A DNA stretch of 64,000 bases, taken from NCBI GenBank assembly GCA_965223165.1, contig CBDCVQ010000017.1:93510-157509 (forward strand), in the 5' to 3' direction. The position numbers were made by a program, and so were the translations under genes. Below are positions 18,420 through 27,651 of the stretch, piece after piece; position 1 is the first letter of the stretch, and each line of letters starts with the position of its first letter. The notes beneath the pieces are model-generated. The model saw only the letters and a list, made by a program, of their open reading frames with translations. It made no database searches and had not been told where the DNA came from. Origin of the DNA: JABDMH01 sp965223165. Lineage in GTDB: Bacteria; Bacteroidota; Bacteroidia; Chitinophagales; Saprospiraceae.

Positions 18420-18730
18420 CTTGAAATCACTTTTGAGTTGAACAAATGAAGTGACACTACCATAGACCGGCTTGACTGCTGATGGTTTAAATAGTGGGCG
18501 GAACAAAATTCTTTCTGGCCGGATCTGGGCTCTGTCGCCTTGGAGGCTAGTTGACGTTGGAATACCTCAACAAGAGCAACTAGCCGTGTTAGGCGTCCTC
18601 GCCTGACACTTACTAGTCTGGTAGGAGCTTCGCATTGGACAAGTGCAGAATCCCATAATGCAATTGCCCTTGATTTGTCAGACCAAACACTAGATGCAAC
18701 CAAGGACAAGTAGTATCTTAGGCGCGTCTT
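18420..18730. other. Divergent region upstream of pyrR with hairpin and repeat-like segment
   Basis: 311 bases without a gene, between the leftward lipoprotein and the rightward pyrR. It holds a ten-base-pair hairpin (listed separately) and, at about 18617-18660, a segment resembling the end of the inverted-repeat element found at 28545 (AGCTTCGCATTGGACAAGT versus AGTTTCGCATTCGATAAGT). Confidence 0.55.
18586..18609 (+). promoter_or_regulatory. Stem-loop in the pyrR upstream region
   Basis: GTGTTAGGCG and CGCCTGACAC pair over ten positions (one G-T) around a TCCT loop. There is no T-tract, so it is not a simple terminator. It sits about 120 bases before the pyrR start, where PyrR-type attenuation could act, but it lacks the known PyrR-binding loop consensus. 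Confidence 0.35.
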
Positions 18731-19288
18731 ATGGCGAAGGGAAGAGTCATCATCGAGGACGCTAGGTTCAATCTTACCATCGACCGGCTTTGTCACCAAC
18801 TTATTGAGCGATACGACGATTTTGCTACGAGCTGTATCATCGGCGTGCAGCCAAGAGGCATTATGCTTTCTGATCGTATCATTGCGCGACTCAAGCAGAT
18901 ATTGAAGATCAAGCATATCGACTACGGCAAGTTGGACATCACCTTCTATCGCGACGACTTTCGCACCCGGGACAAGCCACTTTCCGCCAGTACTACTTCC
19001 ATGGATTTCCTGGTCGATCACAAACATGTGATTCTGGTGGATGATGTGCTCTATACCGGTCGCACCATCCAAGCCGCGATGACTGCTCTACAGCACTACG
19101 GAAGACCGGCTAATGTGGAGTTGTTGACACTGATCGATCGGAGGTTTAACCGACATCTCCCGATCTGCGGCGACTACGTCGGCATGACCGTGGATGCCTT
19201 GGATGAGGCGTATGTCAAGGTTGAGTGGAAGGAGACGACGGGTCGTGATCGGATCCTATTATTCCCAGAAAAAAAATCGAATCGATAG
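18731..19288 (+). CDS. pyrR: PyrR bifunctional regulator / uracil phosphoribosyltransferase
   Basis: A 185-residue PRPP-binding protein of the PyrR family. In Gram-positive bacteria PyrR binds pyr mRNA in response to UMP; it can also have uracil phosphoribosyltransferase activity. The PRPP motif VILVDDVLYTGRT is at residues 100-112, and the N-terminal IIGVQPRGIMLSDR is also typical. pyrB follows after three bases, the common PyrR-PyrB order. Whether this PyrR regulates RNA here is not shown, because no canonical PyrR target is visible upstream. Confidence 0.93.
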   Translation: MAKGRVIIEDARFNLTIDRLCHQLIERYDDFATSCIIGVQPRGIMLSDRIIARLKQILKIKHIDYGKLDITFYRDDFRTRDKPLSASTTSMDFLVDHKHVILVDDVLYTGRTIQAAMTALQHYGRPANVELLTLIDRRFNRHLPICGDYVGMTVDALDEAYVKVEWKETTGRDRILLFPEKKSNR

Positions 19289-19291
19289 ATT

Positions 19292-20233
19292 ATGGCCGAA
19301 CTGCAACTGAGCACCAGGCACCTGCTCGGCATCAAATATCTCACCGCAGAGGACATCAATCTTATTTTCGAAACAGCGGACAACTTTAAGGAGGTGATCA
19401 ACCGGCCCATTAAAAAGGTGCCGTCCCTCCGAGATGTCACGATTGCCAACCTCTTCTTCGAAAATTCGACCCGTACTCGTATCTCGTTTGAGTTGGCTGA
19501 GAAGAGATTGTCTGCGGATGTCGTCAACTTTTCGGCCAGCGCCTCTTCTGTCAAGAAAGGGGAGACGCTCTTAGACACGGTCAACAACATTTTGTCTATG
19601 AAGGTGGACATGGTGGTCATGCGCCATCCGGCCCCGGGGGCGCCCGCCTTTCTTGCCGATCACATTGACGCCAACATTATCAACGCGGGCGATGGCACCC
19701 ATGAGCATCCGACACAAGCGTTGCTGGACGCTTTTTCCATACGCGAGCGATTCTCCAGTTTTGAGGGTCTGCGGGTGGTGATCATAGGCGACATCCTGCA
19801 TTCTCGGGTGGCGCTGAGCAACATCTTCTGCCTCAAGGCGCTTGGCGCGCAAGTGATGGTCTGCGGACCTCCTACGCTGATCCCTAAACACATCGACAGC
19901 CTGGGGGTCCGTACGGAGTATGATGTCCGAAAGGCCCTGGAGTGGTGCGACGTCGCCAACGTGCTCCGGATCCAGCTGGAGCGACAGGATGTGAAGTACT
20001 TTCCATCGCTACGGGAATACACCCAATATTTTGGCATCAATAAAGCACTGCTCGACTCCGTCGGATCAGAAGTGGTCATCATGCACCCAGGCCCGATCAA
20101 TCGCGGCGTTGAATTGAGTAGCGAGGTGGCTGATTCGGATCAGTCGATCATTCTGGATCAGGTGGAAAACGGAGTAGCCATTCGCATGGCTGTCCTCTAT
20201 CTGCTGGCTGCACCCCGCATCGGTTCTGGGTGA
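19292..20233 (+). CDS. pyrB: Aspartate carbamoyltransferase catalytic subunit
   Basis: Catalyses carbamoyl phosphate plus aspartate to N-carbamoylaspartate, the committed step of pyrimidine synthesis. The carbamoyl-phosphate motif STRTR is at residues 59-63 within FFENSTRTRISFE. The late HPGPINRGVE loop that binds aspartate is present, which separates it from ornithine carbamoyltransferase. At 313 residues it is complete. No pyrI or pyrC lies next to it. Translation is probably coupled to pyrR, only three bases upstream. Confidence 0.96.
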   Translation: MAELQLSTRHLLGIKYLTAEDINLIFETADNFKEVINRPIKKVPSLRDVTIANLFFENSTRTRISFELAEKRLSADVVNFSASASSVKKGETLLDTVNNILSMKVDMVVMRHPAPGAPAFLADHIDANIINAGDGTHEHPTQALLDAFSIRERFSSFEGLRVVIIGDILHSRVALSNIFCLKALGAQVMVCGPPTLIPKHIDSLGVRTEYDVRKALEWCDVANVLRIQLERQDVKYFPSLREYTQYFGINKALLDSVGSEVVIMHPGPINRGVELSSEVADSDQSIILDQVENGVAIRMAVLYLLAAPRIGSG

Positions 20234-20474
20234 GGTCGATGGGCAAACTGTGTCATTGACGACACCTATCCTTCTTGAGCAGCATGGGGCAGGCAGCGCC
20301 AAGGCGGACAAACTGGATCTACAAAAAAAGGCATGGATTTGATACCTCTACGGCATACTATATCCATTTCTTACATATGATTTGGGTTAAACTTATCATA
20401 AAATCGGTCTTTCACGAGTTATTACTAGATCACGAAACCGTCACCATGCAGGTGATCACATAGAGAAAACCTAG

Positions 20475-21908
20475 ATGAGAAGATTCTTACCTTTTGTACT
20501 ATGCTGCTTGATCTATCAATGTACTCTGGCGCAGGAGGCCGGATATCACATTTCTGGCTTGCTCAAGGGATATGATCAAGACACGATATTTCTCGGACAC
20601 TACTACGGTGACAAGCAGTACTTGATTGACACGGTCGCGGTCACCGATGATCGGTTTGTTTTTGCGGATGTGACACCCCTTAAGCCCGGGGTGTATCTGA
20701 TCGTGATGCCGCCAGACAACCGCTTCTTTCACCTAGTTATTAACGAAAGTCAATCGCCATTTTCACTGGAGGCGGACTTCAAGGCCATCGAGGCCACGAT
20801 CACGTTTGAGGGATCGCCGGACAATGCGTTGTTTTATCAGAATACGAGATTTATTGCCCAGAAGCGGAAAGAGGTGACGGAACTCAATGCCCGCTTGGAG
20901 CAAACAGCAGGCGAAGCTGCGCAGCAGGAGATCCGCAATCGGTTGGAGGGGATCAATGAGGAAGTAATGGCTTACCAAGCAACGTTGGTCGCAGAACATC
21001 CCAACAGCATGACAAGCAAGCTCATTGAGAGCGGCTTCCGGGTAGATATTCCGGAGTTTACCGAGGGGACTAAGGAGGAAATACAGACTAAGCAGTATCT
21101 GCACTACAAGCGACACTACTTTGACCATATCGACCTGGGGGACAACCGGTTGATCCGTACCCCCAAACATGTCCTATTTGACAAGGTCAACTACTACCTC
21201 GAGAAGCTCACACCGCAGCATCCGGATTCGATCATCCTTTCTATGGACTTCCTCCTCGAGCGCCTGGAGCCGGCGGAAGAGTCCTATAAGTATTTCCTGA
21301 TCAAATTTCTCAATGACTACGCAGGCAGTAAGATCGTGGGCATGGATGCGGTGTACGTGCACCTCGCAGAGAAGTACTACAGTCAGGGTAAGGCCCCTTG
21401 GGTGGAAGAAGCACAACTGAAGAAGATTGTAGCCAATGCCAGGGATATCAAGCCCACCCTGATTGGGCAGACAGCACCCAATTTTCGGGTACAGCGCAGG
21501 GATGGTACAGACATTACCTTGCACGAGATCGAATCCCCCTACACCGTGCTGGTCTTTTGGGCGCATGATTGTGGCCACTGTAAGGATGCGATGCCCGAGT
21601 TGGCCGAGTTCTACGAGGAGTATCGCTCAAAGGGCATTGAGGTCATGTCTGTGTGCACCAAGCTCAATGATGAGGAGCCCGGTTGCTGGAAATTTGTCGA
21701 TGAGAAGGAGATCGGCGACTGGATAAATGCGTCAGACAAGAATGGCGGACACTCCTATATGCATTCGCTATACAACATTAAGCAGACACCCAAGCTGTTT
21801 GTGCTGGACGCAGAAAAGAAGATCGTGTCCAAAGAACTCAATGCCGAGCAACTGGGCGAATTCTTTGATCATATTATCGAGAAGCCCGAGTCTGAGGATG
21901 GCCGGTAG
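20475..21908 (+). CDS. Exported TlpA-like thiol-disulfide oxidoreductase with DUF4369-like N terminus
   Basis: A 477-residue periplasmic protein. Residues 1-19 form a signal peptide ending in LAQ. The next part (YHISGLLKGYDQDTIFLGHYYG) resembles the DUF4369 beta domain, and a helical region follows. The last 150 residues are a thioredoxin fold with the redox motif CGHC at C366 and C369 in VFWAHDCGHC, and a cis-proline segment KQTPKLFVLD. Such proteins reduce or isomerise disulfides or help cytochrome c maturation in Bacteroidota. It lies about 100 bases before the YceI/histidine kinase/cytochrome cluster, so a link to cytochrome biogenesis is possible but inferred. Confidence 0.88.
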   Translation: MRRFLPFVLCCLIYQCTLAQEAGYHISGLLKGYDQDTIFLGHYYGDKQYLIDTVAVTDDRFVFADVTPLKPGVYLIVMPPDNRFFHLVINESQSPFSLEADFKAIEATITFEGSPDNALFYQNTRFIAQKRKEVTELNARLEQTAGEAAQQEIRNRLEGINEEVMAYQATLVAEHPNSMTSKLIESGFRVDIPEFTEGTKEEIQTKQYLHYKRHYFDHIDLGDNRLIRTPKHVLFDKVNYYLEKLTPQHPDSIILSMDFLLERLEPAEESYKYFLIKFLNDYAGSKIVGMDAVYVHLAEKYYSQGKAPWVEEAQLKKIVANARDIKPTLIGQTAPNFRVQRRDGTDITLHEIESPYTVLVFWAHDCGHCKDAMPELAEFYEEYRSKGIEVMSVCTKLNDEEPGCWKFVDEKEIGDWINASDKNGGHSYMHSLYNIKQTPKLFVLDAEKKIVSKELNAEQLGEFFDHIIEKPESEDGR

Positions 21909-22006
21909 GCCCCATGCGTAGTTGTCGTGGCCCGGATTAGCAGGGAAAAAAGCCCATTCGTCACTGGTTTCTTCGTTGTGAATGGATTAATTTCCTACTT
22001 GCCGGT

Positions 22007-22579
22007 TTGTTGAAGCGTACCCATATAGGCATCGTGGCATTTGGCTGTGCCTGGCTCATATCAGCAACGCTGATAGCTCAGCCATCGGCGTACACCTCGG
22101 TGAGCGGGCACGTCAGTTTTGAGTCTAGGGCACCTCTGGAGACCATCCGGGCTACCTCTGATCAATTGCGGGGTGCCATCGATCCCAGCAAGAACACCTT
22201 TGCCTTTGCGGTGCCCATCCCTAGTTTCGAAGGTTTCAACAGCACCCTGCAGAGGATTCACTTCAACGAAAACTACCTGGAGAGCCAGAAGTACCCCAAA
22301 GCTATCTTCACCGGCAAGATCATTGAGAAGGTCGATTGGAGCAGTGTGGACCAACTGACCGTTCGAGCCAAGGGTTTGCTGGAGATCCACGGCAAGCAAC
22401 AAGAACGTATCATCAGGAGTGACCTTTTGCTGGTCGAGGGTGGTTTCGTAGTTCGGTCTAGCTTTACGGTGGACCTGCAGGACCATGATATCGCGATACC
22501 CAAGATCGTAGTACAGAAGATCTCCAATGAGATCAGGGTAGACATCGAGGCGCATTTCTCATCACAAGTAGACAATTGA
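22007..22579 (+). CDS. YceI family periplasmic protein (first copy)
   Basis: A 190-residue exported lipocalin-like protein. YceI proteins bind long isoprenoid or fatty chains; several bind polyprenyl quinone-like ligands. A signal peptide ends near LIAQ. Family blocks include VSGHVSFESRAPLETI and the strongly conserved HFNENYLESQKYPKAIF. There is no ATG; the start is TTG at 22007 or, giving a cleaner MKRTH start, TTG at 22010. Its stop overlaps the TTG of the histidine kinase gene. A paralog with the same HFNENY block lies at 27091, so two YceI copies flank the regulators. Confidence 0.88.
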   Translation: MLKRTHIGIVAFGCAWLISATLIAQPSAYTSVSGHVSFESRAPLETIRATSDQLRGAIDPSKNTFAFAVPIPSFEGFNSTLQRIHFNENYLESQKYPKAIFTGKIIEKVDWSSVDQLTVRAKGLLEIHGKQQERIIRSDLLLVEGGFVVRSSFTVDLQDHDIAIPKIVVQKISNEIRVDIEAHFSSQVDN

Positions 22580-25425
22580 CACGCCTGCTGGCATCGGCTG
22601 TCCTGGTTCTGGCAGTTTTTGCTGCCCAGGCGCAGCGTCCCTATTTTAGGCAGCATACCATCGTGCCCGCCGGCACGGAGATCAATTTCGTCACCCACGA
22701 TCGGGAAGGCTTAATCTGGCTGGGCACCGACCGGGGTTTGCTGCGCTACGATGGGGTGGAGGCAAGGACCTACGCACCACCGGAGGACCCTCGGCCCCAA
22801 CATACCACGGCCTTCTACATGGACGATAGCGGCGAACGCTGGGTGGGCTACGCTGACGGGAGCATCTGGTTGGTCAGATCAGATGGTCGACTGGAGGCCT
22901 GGCAGCCCGAAGAAGGACTGCCCAAGCAACGGATCACGGGTATCCTCCAGGACTCGTCCCAACGTCTATGGCTGGCCACCTATGGCGAGGGCCTGTACGT
23001 CCGCGAGGATGGCCGTCTCTACAACTTTAACATGGACGACGGGCTTGCCTCCAACGAGATCTATGACATCGCCCTGGGGCCTGATGGCATGATCTGGGCT
23101 GCCACGGATGACGGGGTCAATCTATGTCGATTTGAGGCGGGAGCCAAGCAGATCGAGCACCTGACCGGAGACCAGGGCTTGCTGGATGAGATCGTGTACA
23201 CCCTGCGATCGGACGAGGATGGCATGTGGCTGGGCTTTGAGGCGCGCGGTCTCTGCCACTATCACACCGACCGTCAAGTCGTCGATTGGCACTCCGCCCA
23301 GTGGTCTGGCGGACCTGTGGTGGATCTGGCCTATTGTCCGGCGGGAGAGGTGTGGATTGCCACAGAACACGAGGGACTGATGCGCATGTCCAAGACCACA
23401 GGTGAGGTACTGCCCGTATTGGTAGACGGTCTGTCAGAAGGCGATCGACTGTCGGGTATGGTCAACGATCCGGAGACCAATCTTTGGCTGGTCACCGCTG
23501 CCGGCAAGGTGCTCTCCGGCAATCGACGTATTGAACTGCTGCACCATGGTCAGGGAGATATTCAGGCCATTTGTGAGGACGGTCAGGGTAGGATATGGCT
23601 GGGGCTGCCTGAGGGGCTTTGTCGCTTGGATGGCAATCAATTGGTGAGAGAGACGATCACCGACCAAATGGTCATCAGCCTGTACGCCGATGAGCTGGAC
23701 AATCTCTGGATCGGTACCTTCGGTCAGGGAGTTATCAAGTGGAATCCGGAGGACGGTCAGGTGTGTCGATTTGCTGAGCAGCAAGGTTTGGCCAACGGCA
23801 GTGTCCTTTCCATAGCCGGCCATCGGGATCAAATCTGGCTGGCCACGCTCGGAGGCATTACGACCATCCGCGACTCACTAAACGGATGGGAGCCCTGGCT
23901 CATGGAGATCCAAAACCTGACGCAGGACGGGGAGGCTGATGCCAGCTTCCTGTTCAGTGCCTTTGTGGATCGCCGCCACCGGACCTGGTTTGGATCTGAT
24001 GGTCGCGGCGTGGTAAGGATCACTGAGGGCCAAGTCACCAATCTACTCGATCAGGAGGAGCTTCTGGTCCGCAAGGCCTACTGCTTTGCGGAGGATCGGC
24101 GCGGCGACCTGTGGATTGGGACCGCTGACAACGGGCTCTTTAGGTATGGGGCGCCACATGCGCAGCGGTATGCGATCGAATCCGGCCTGCGCAGCAATAC
24201 TATTCTTTCGCTGGAGGTGGACAGATTTGACAATATCGTGGTAGTGCACAGTCAGGGGATCGACTTGCTACATCGAGACGGGTGGGTCGAGCATCTTAGC
24301 GAGGTGGCCGATCTGGCGCACTTTGATCCGAGCACCAATACCAGCTTCCGCACGAAGGATGGTTCGATCCTGGTCGGTGGCGACAACCTCATCTTTAAGT
24401 ACCGACCGCTTACTGACGGGCACAAGACATACCCCCGCGTGGTACTCAGTGATGCCAAAATATTTGATCAAAGTGTGGACATTCGGTCGGGCCTGCAACT
24501 GGCGCACCGCAGCAATTTTGCCCAGTTTGATTTTACCGGCATCTGGCTCACCAACCCCAAGGCTTTGTCATTCGAGTACATGCTGGTGGGCAATGACCCG
24601 CAGTCGCGCTCGTCCAAGGACAATCGGGTTTCCTATAGCCGTCTATCTCCGGGACAGTATGACCTTCAAGTACACGCTCGACTACATGATCAGATCATTG
24701 ATGCCTCCAAGATCAGTGTACCCTTCCGCGTGTTGCGACCGGTCTGGCAACGCTGGTGGTTTATGTTGTTGTTTATCTCGGCGGTGGCCTGGCTGATCCT
24801 CCGATATCAGCGCTATCGAGAGCATGAGATCAACAAGCGCGAGCGGATGCGTCGGGAGAGGATTGAGTCACAGTTTGAGGTGCTAAAGGCGCAGATTAAT
24901 CCCCACTTCCTGTTTAATAGCTTCAACACCCTGGCCAACTTGGTGGAGGAGGATGCGGGCAATGCCGTGGAGTACATAGAAAAGCTGTCGGACTACTATC
25001 GCCGGATCATTCAGTTTAGAGATCAAAAGCTCATTTCCCTACACGAAGAGATCTCGCTGATCCACGACTTCAGATACCTGTTGCACCAGCGATTTGGGGA
25101 CAAACTCAAGATCCATATTGACCTGCATGGCGTCGACGGTGCGGTGCCCCCGCTATGCTTGCAGATGTTGGTAGAGAATGCGGTCAAACACAATATCGTT
25201 TCTGCGGCAAAACCGTTACTTATCCAGATATCTGCCAACGGGGATGAGTACCTGGAAATCTCCAATAATATCCAGGAGAAGATCAATCCAGCGGTCTCCA
25301 CCAAGTTCGGTCTGCAAAATATCAAGAGCCGGTATGCACTCCTATCGGATAGAAAGGTCTTTGTCGAGCGCAATCAAGGGACATTTGTCGTGCGAGTACC
25401 CGTCATTAAAACTGAAAAAGAATGA
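22576..25425 (+). CDS. LytS/YpdA-type sensor histidine kinase with two-component-regulator propeller
   Basis: A 949-residue sensor. A signal peptide (residues 1-19) is followed by many propeller repeats of the form GLIWLGTDRGLLRYDG, which make up a periplasmic beta-propeller. Next come a Y_Y_Y-like domain, one membrane helix (about residues 722-742), a basic helix and a His_kinase (PF06580) domain with phospho-acceptor H777 in INPHFLFNSFN. The C-terminal ATPase region has LCLQMLVENAVKHN. It starts at a TTG overlapping the YceI stop and ends in an ATGA overlap with its response regulator. It probably senses an envelope or extracellular ligand. Confidence 0.94.
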   Translation: MTRLLASAVLVLAVFAAQAQRPYFRQHTIVPAGTEINFVTHDREGLIWLGTDRGLLRYDGVEARTYAPPEDPRPQHTTAFYMDDSGERWVGYADGSIWLVRSDGRLEAWQPEEGLPKQRITGILQDSSQRLWLATYGEGLYVREDGRLYNFNMDDGLASNEIYDIALGPDGMIWAATDDGVNLCRFEAGAKQIEHLTGDQGLLDEIVYTLRSDEDGMWLGFEARGLCHYHTDRQVVDWHSAQWSGGPVVDLAYCPAGEVWIATEHEGLMRMSKTTGEVLPVLVDGLSEGDRLSGMVNDPETNLWLVTAAGKVLSGNRRIELLHHGQGDIQAICEDGQGRIWLGLPEGLCRLDGNQLVRETITDQMVISLYADELDNLWIGTFGQGVIKWNPEDGQVCRFAEQQGLANGSVLSIAGHRDQIWLATLGGITTIRDSLNGWEPWLMEIQNLTQDGEADASFLFSAFVDRRHRTWFGSDGRGVVRITEGQVTNLLDQEELLVRKAYCFAEDRRGDLWIGTADNGLFRYGAPHAQRYAIESGLRSNTILSLEVDRFDNIVVVHSQGIDLLHRDGWVEHLSEVADLAHFDPSTNTSFRTKDGSILVGGDNLIFKYRPLTDGHKTYPRVVLSDAKIFDQSVDIRSGLQLAHRSNFAQFDFTGIWLTNPKALSFEYMLVGNDPQSRSSKDNRVSYSRLSPGQYDLQVHARLHDQIIDASKISVPFRVLRPVWQRWWFMLLFISAVAWLILRYQRYREHEINKRERMRRERIESQFEVLKAQINPHFLFNSFNTLANLVEEDAGNAVEYIEKLSDYYRRIIQFRDQKLISLHEEISLIHDFRYLLHQRFGDKLKIHIDLHGVDGAVPPLCLQMLVENAVKHNIVSAAKPLLIQISANGDEYLEISNNIQEKINPAVSTKFGLQNIKSRYALLSDRKVFVERNQGTFVVRVPVIKTEKE

Positions 25426-26165
25426 GAACACTTATCGTGGAGGATGAGCCCAATGCAGTGGTACGCTTGTCCAAGTTTTTGCATGATCTCGAGCCGGAAG
25501 TCGAGATCCTTGACTGCCTCGATGGTATCACGGCCACCGTGGATTGGTTTAGGGAGCATCCACCACCTGATCTGCTCTTTCTCGACATCCACCTGTCAGA
25601 CGGCAATTGCTTTGAGATCTTCGAGCAGTACCCACTTGACCTGCCCGTGATTTTTACCACCGCCTACGACGAGTACGCGTTGCGATCTTTCAACTACCAC
25701 TCGCTAGACTATCTGCTGAAGCCGCTGAAAAAGGCTGATTTGCAACGGGCGCTTGATAAGTTTCGAAAAGTCAGGCGAGGCCCGGGAGATGATAAGCACA
25801 CCGGATCCGTCATGGAGACCCAACCCGGTTTGAGGCGACTGCTGGTCAAGGTCGGTCCCAAGATCAATCTCATCAAAATCAGCGAGGTAGCTTACTTCTA
25901 CTCGTACAACAAGATCACTTTTGCAATCACCAGTGGCGGCCGCAGATTTCCGATTGACAAAAGCCTCGAGCAGATGGAGACATTGCTGCAGGGCCTCGAG
26001 TTCTTTCGTATTAATCGACAGTTTATCATACACATAGACGCGATCGACAATATGATGAGCTATTCCAAAGGCCGGGTCAAAATCAATCTTAAGCCTGCCT
26101 GTGACATGGAGACCATCGTCAGCACGGAGCGATCTCCTCACTTCAAGCGATGGTTGCGGAGTTGA
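25422..26165 (+). CDS. LytTR-family response regulator
   Basis: A 247-residue regulator. The receiver domain has the acidic pair in VEDEP and the phosphorylated aspartate D55 in LLFLDIHLSDG. The C-terminal half (from about residue 140) is a LytTR DNA-binding domain with VAYFYSYNKITFAI and FFRINRQFIIHIDAID. It is translationally coupled to the histidine kinase (ATGA) and is clearly its partner. About 130 bases separate it from the cytochrome gene, so the downstream genes are its likeliest targets. The target site is not identified. Confidence 0.94.
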   Translation: MRTLIVEDEPNAVVRLSKFLHDLEPEVEILDCLDGITATVDWFREHPPPDLLFLDIHLSDGNCFEIFEQYPLDLPVIFTTAYDEYALRSFNYHSLDYLLKPLKKADLQRALDKFRKVRRGPGDDKHTGSVMETQPGLRRLLVKVGPKINLIKISEVAYFYSYNKITFAITSGGRRFPIDKSLEQMETLLQGLEFFRINRQFIIHIDAIDNMMSYSKGRVKINLKPACDMETIVSTERSPHFKRWLRS

Positions 26166-26293
26166 GCCGCCCCCTGCTGGAAGCAGGTGCCTGTTCGGCG
26201 GCCTTTCATACCTGCTCAGGTACCAATTCTGTTCTCGCTGGCATTTTCCGATACCTTTGACTGTTGGTGATCTTGGTATTTGCAAGCGATCTT

Positions 26294-26683
26294 ATGGTAT
26301 TGAAAGCGAAGCGACTCGGCCGGCAGGTGGTCTATGCTGCAGGTATCGTATGTCTGGTGCTGGTCGCTGGGTGCGAGTATGATGTCGAGGAAGAGCTGGC
26401 GCCGGAGAAAACCTGTGACAGCGAAGAGGTGTCTTATCGGGATCAGATCGAGCCCATCCTTTCCGCACGATGCTACCAATGCCACGCCGCTGCGCTAAAT
26501 CAAGGAAATGTCACGCTGGAAGGGTATGACCGGCTGAAAATATTGGCAGACAATGGACGGCTGCTCGGTGCGGTGCAATGGCAAGGGGGCTTCTCGCCCA
26601 TGCCACAAAATGAACCGATGTTGCCGGAATGTGATATAGACCTCATCCAAGCCTGGGTAGAAGATGGTGCACCAAATAATTAG
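26294..26683 (+). CDS. Small c-type cytochrome lipoprotein
   Basis: A 129-residue lipoprotein with one heme site. From the ATG at 26294 a signal peptide ends in the lipobox LVAGC (C27 lipidated). The heme-binding CYQCH is at residues 60-64 in SYRDQIEPILSARCYQCH, followed by NQGNVTLEGYDRL and a methionine-containing PMPQNEPML near the end that could give the axial ligand. The pattern resembles the membrane-anchored cytochromes of Planctomycetes and Bacteroidota. The frame also opens at TTG 26264, but that would weaken the signal. It starts the group cytochrome, OB-fold, YceI, DUF5777. Confidence 0.85.
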   Translation: MVLKAKRLGRQVVYAAGIVCLVLVAGCEYDVEEELAPEKTCDSEEVSYRDQIEPILSARCYQCHAAALNQGNVTLEGYDRLKILADNGRLLGAVQWQGGFSPMPQNEPMLPECDIDLIQAWVEDGAPNN

Positions 26684-26686
26684 CGC

Positions 26687-27094
26687 ATGAGAAGGTGGAT
26701 ATGGTTAGCTGCTCTTCTACTGGCCGTCACGGTAGGCGGTTACCTCTACATGAACCGCGACTTTCGGTCGGATATCGCCGGTGCGGAGCCTGCCTTCGAG
26801 TTGTCTGCCGAGCATCTGTATCAACAGTACACTCAGGACGAGGCTGCGGCGGATCAGCAATACCTGGGAGAGATCTTACTAGTGTCCGGCACCGCCACAT
26901 CGGTGGAGCGCCAGGAGCCCATTACGGTCGTCTTGGGTACGGGAGACCTTGGAGCCGTGGTCTGCGAATTGAATGCGGAACTCCTGGAGGAGTCGAACTT
27001 GCCGGAGCCCGGCGACCAACTTGCCATAAAGGCGACCTGCTCCGGTATGCTGCTCGACGTAATTTTGGTAAATGGCGTAATCGTCAAATCATGA
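26687..27094 (+). CDS. Membrane-anchored OB-fold (tRNA_anti-like) protein
   Basis: A 135-residue protein with an N-terminal hydrophobic anchor (residues 4-21) and an exported OB-fold domain of the tRNA_anti-like type (PF12869 group). Signs are LYQQYTQDEAAADQQYLGEILLVSG near the start and the terminal GDQLAIKATCSGMLLDVILVNGVIV. Despite the name this is not a tRNA-binding role in exported forms; the function is unknown. It starts three bases after the cytochrome and overlaps the second YceI gene (ATGA), so it belongs to the same operon. Confidence 0.8.
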   Translation: MRRWIWLAALLLAVTVGGYLYMNRDFRSDIAGAEPAFELSAEHLYQQYTQDEAAADQQYLGEILLVSGTATSVERQEPITVVLGTGDLGAVVCELNAELLEESNLPEPGDQLAIKATCSGMLLDVILVNGVIVKS

Positions 27095-27651
27095 AAGCAG
27101 TTGCATTGATCATCATCGTGTTGGTCTCCCTGGATCTACCAGCCCAAAAGTACTTCACCAAAGCGGGGAGCATCGAGTTCCATTCGGAGACGCCGCTGGA
27201 GCGCATTCATGCGGTGAACAACAAAGCAGTGAGTGTGATCGATCTCGAAAAAGGCCAGGTACAGTTTTCAGTGCTGATGAAGGGGTTTCATTTTGAGAAT
27301 GCCTTGATGCAGGTCCATTTCAACGAAAACTACGTCTACTCGGATCAGTACCCCAAGGCTACATTCAGAAGCACCGAATCTCAACTGACGAACCTCGACT
27401 TGTCTCAGGACGGTGAGCAGGTGCTGCAAGTGAAAGGTGATCTGACCATCAAAGGGGTAACCAAGGAGGTAGAGGCAGCCGTCACTATCCGTGTGGCCGG
27501 AGAAGGTTTTTCTGGTACGACGACCTTTGACGTCTCGCCCGCCGATTTTGAGATCGAAATACCCAAACTGGTGCGAAATAAAATAGCCAAGACCATTTCT
27601 ATTCAGATCTCAGCGGTCTATGAAGCTTACCAAAAAGTCTTGAAGGAATGA
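27091..27651 (+). CDS. YceI family periplasmic protein (second copy)
   Basis: A 186-residue YceI protein, start at the ATG 27091 that overlaps the OB-fold stop. A signal peptide ends near LPAQ. The family core includes FTKAGSIEFHSETPLERI and VHFNENYVYSDQYPKATF, clearly paralogous to the copy at 22007, and a C-terminal DFEIEIPKLVRNKIAK. The frame is open further upstream, but that part is out of frame with the OB-fold gene and does not look like protein. It probably binds an isoprenoid or other hydrophobic ligand. It overlaps the DUF5777 gene by four bases. Confidence 0.9.
   Translation: MKAVALIIIVLVSLDLPAQKYFTKAGSIEFHSETPLERIHAVNNKAVSVIDLEKGQVQFSVLMKGFHFENALMQVHFNENYVYSDQYPKATFRSTESQLTNLDLSQDGEQVLQVKGDLTIKGVTKEVEAAVTIRVAGEGFSGTTTFDVSPADFEIEIPKLVRNKIAKTISIQISAVYEAYQKVLKE

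Noticed and set aside
18586..18609. Canonical PyrR-binding attenuator
   Set aside because: The hairpin lacks the conserved binding-loop sequence (UCCNGNGAGG type) and is not followed by a T-tract, so I list it only as a stem-loop.
20275..20463. Small plus-strand open frame of 62 codons between pyrB and the TlpA-like gene
   Set aside because: No recognisable protein features. The stretch is AT-rich and more likely holds the promoter of the downstream gene.
26695..27090. Upstream extension of the second YceI gene
   Set aside because: It is out of frame with the OB-fold gene, which has a proper anchor and domain. The extension reads as arginine-rich nonsense before the YceI signal peptide.
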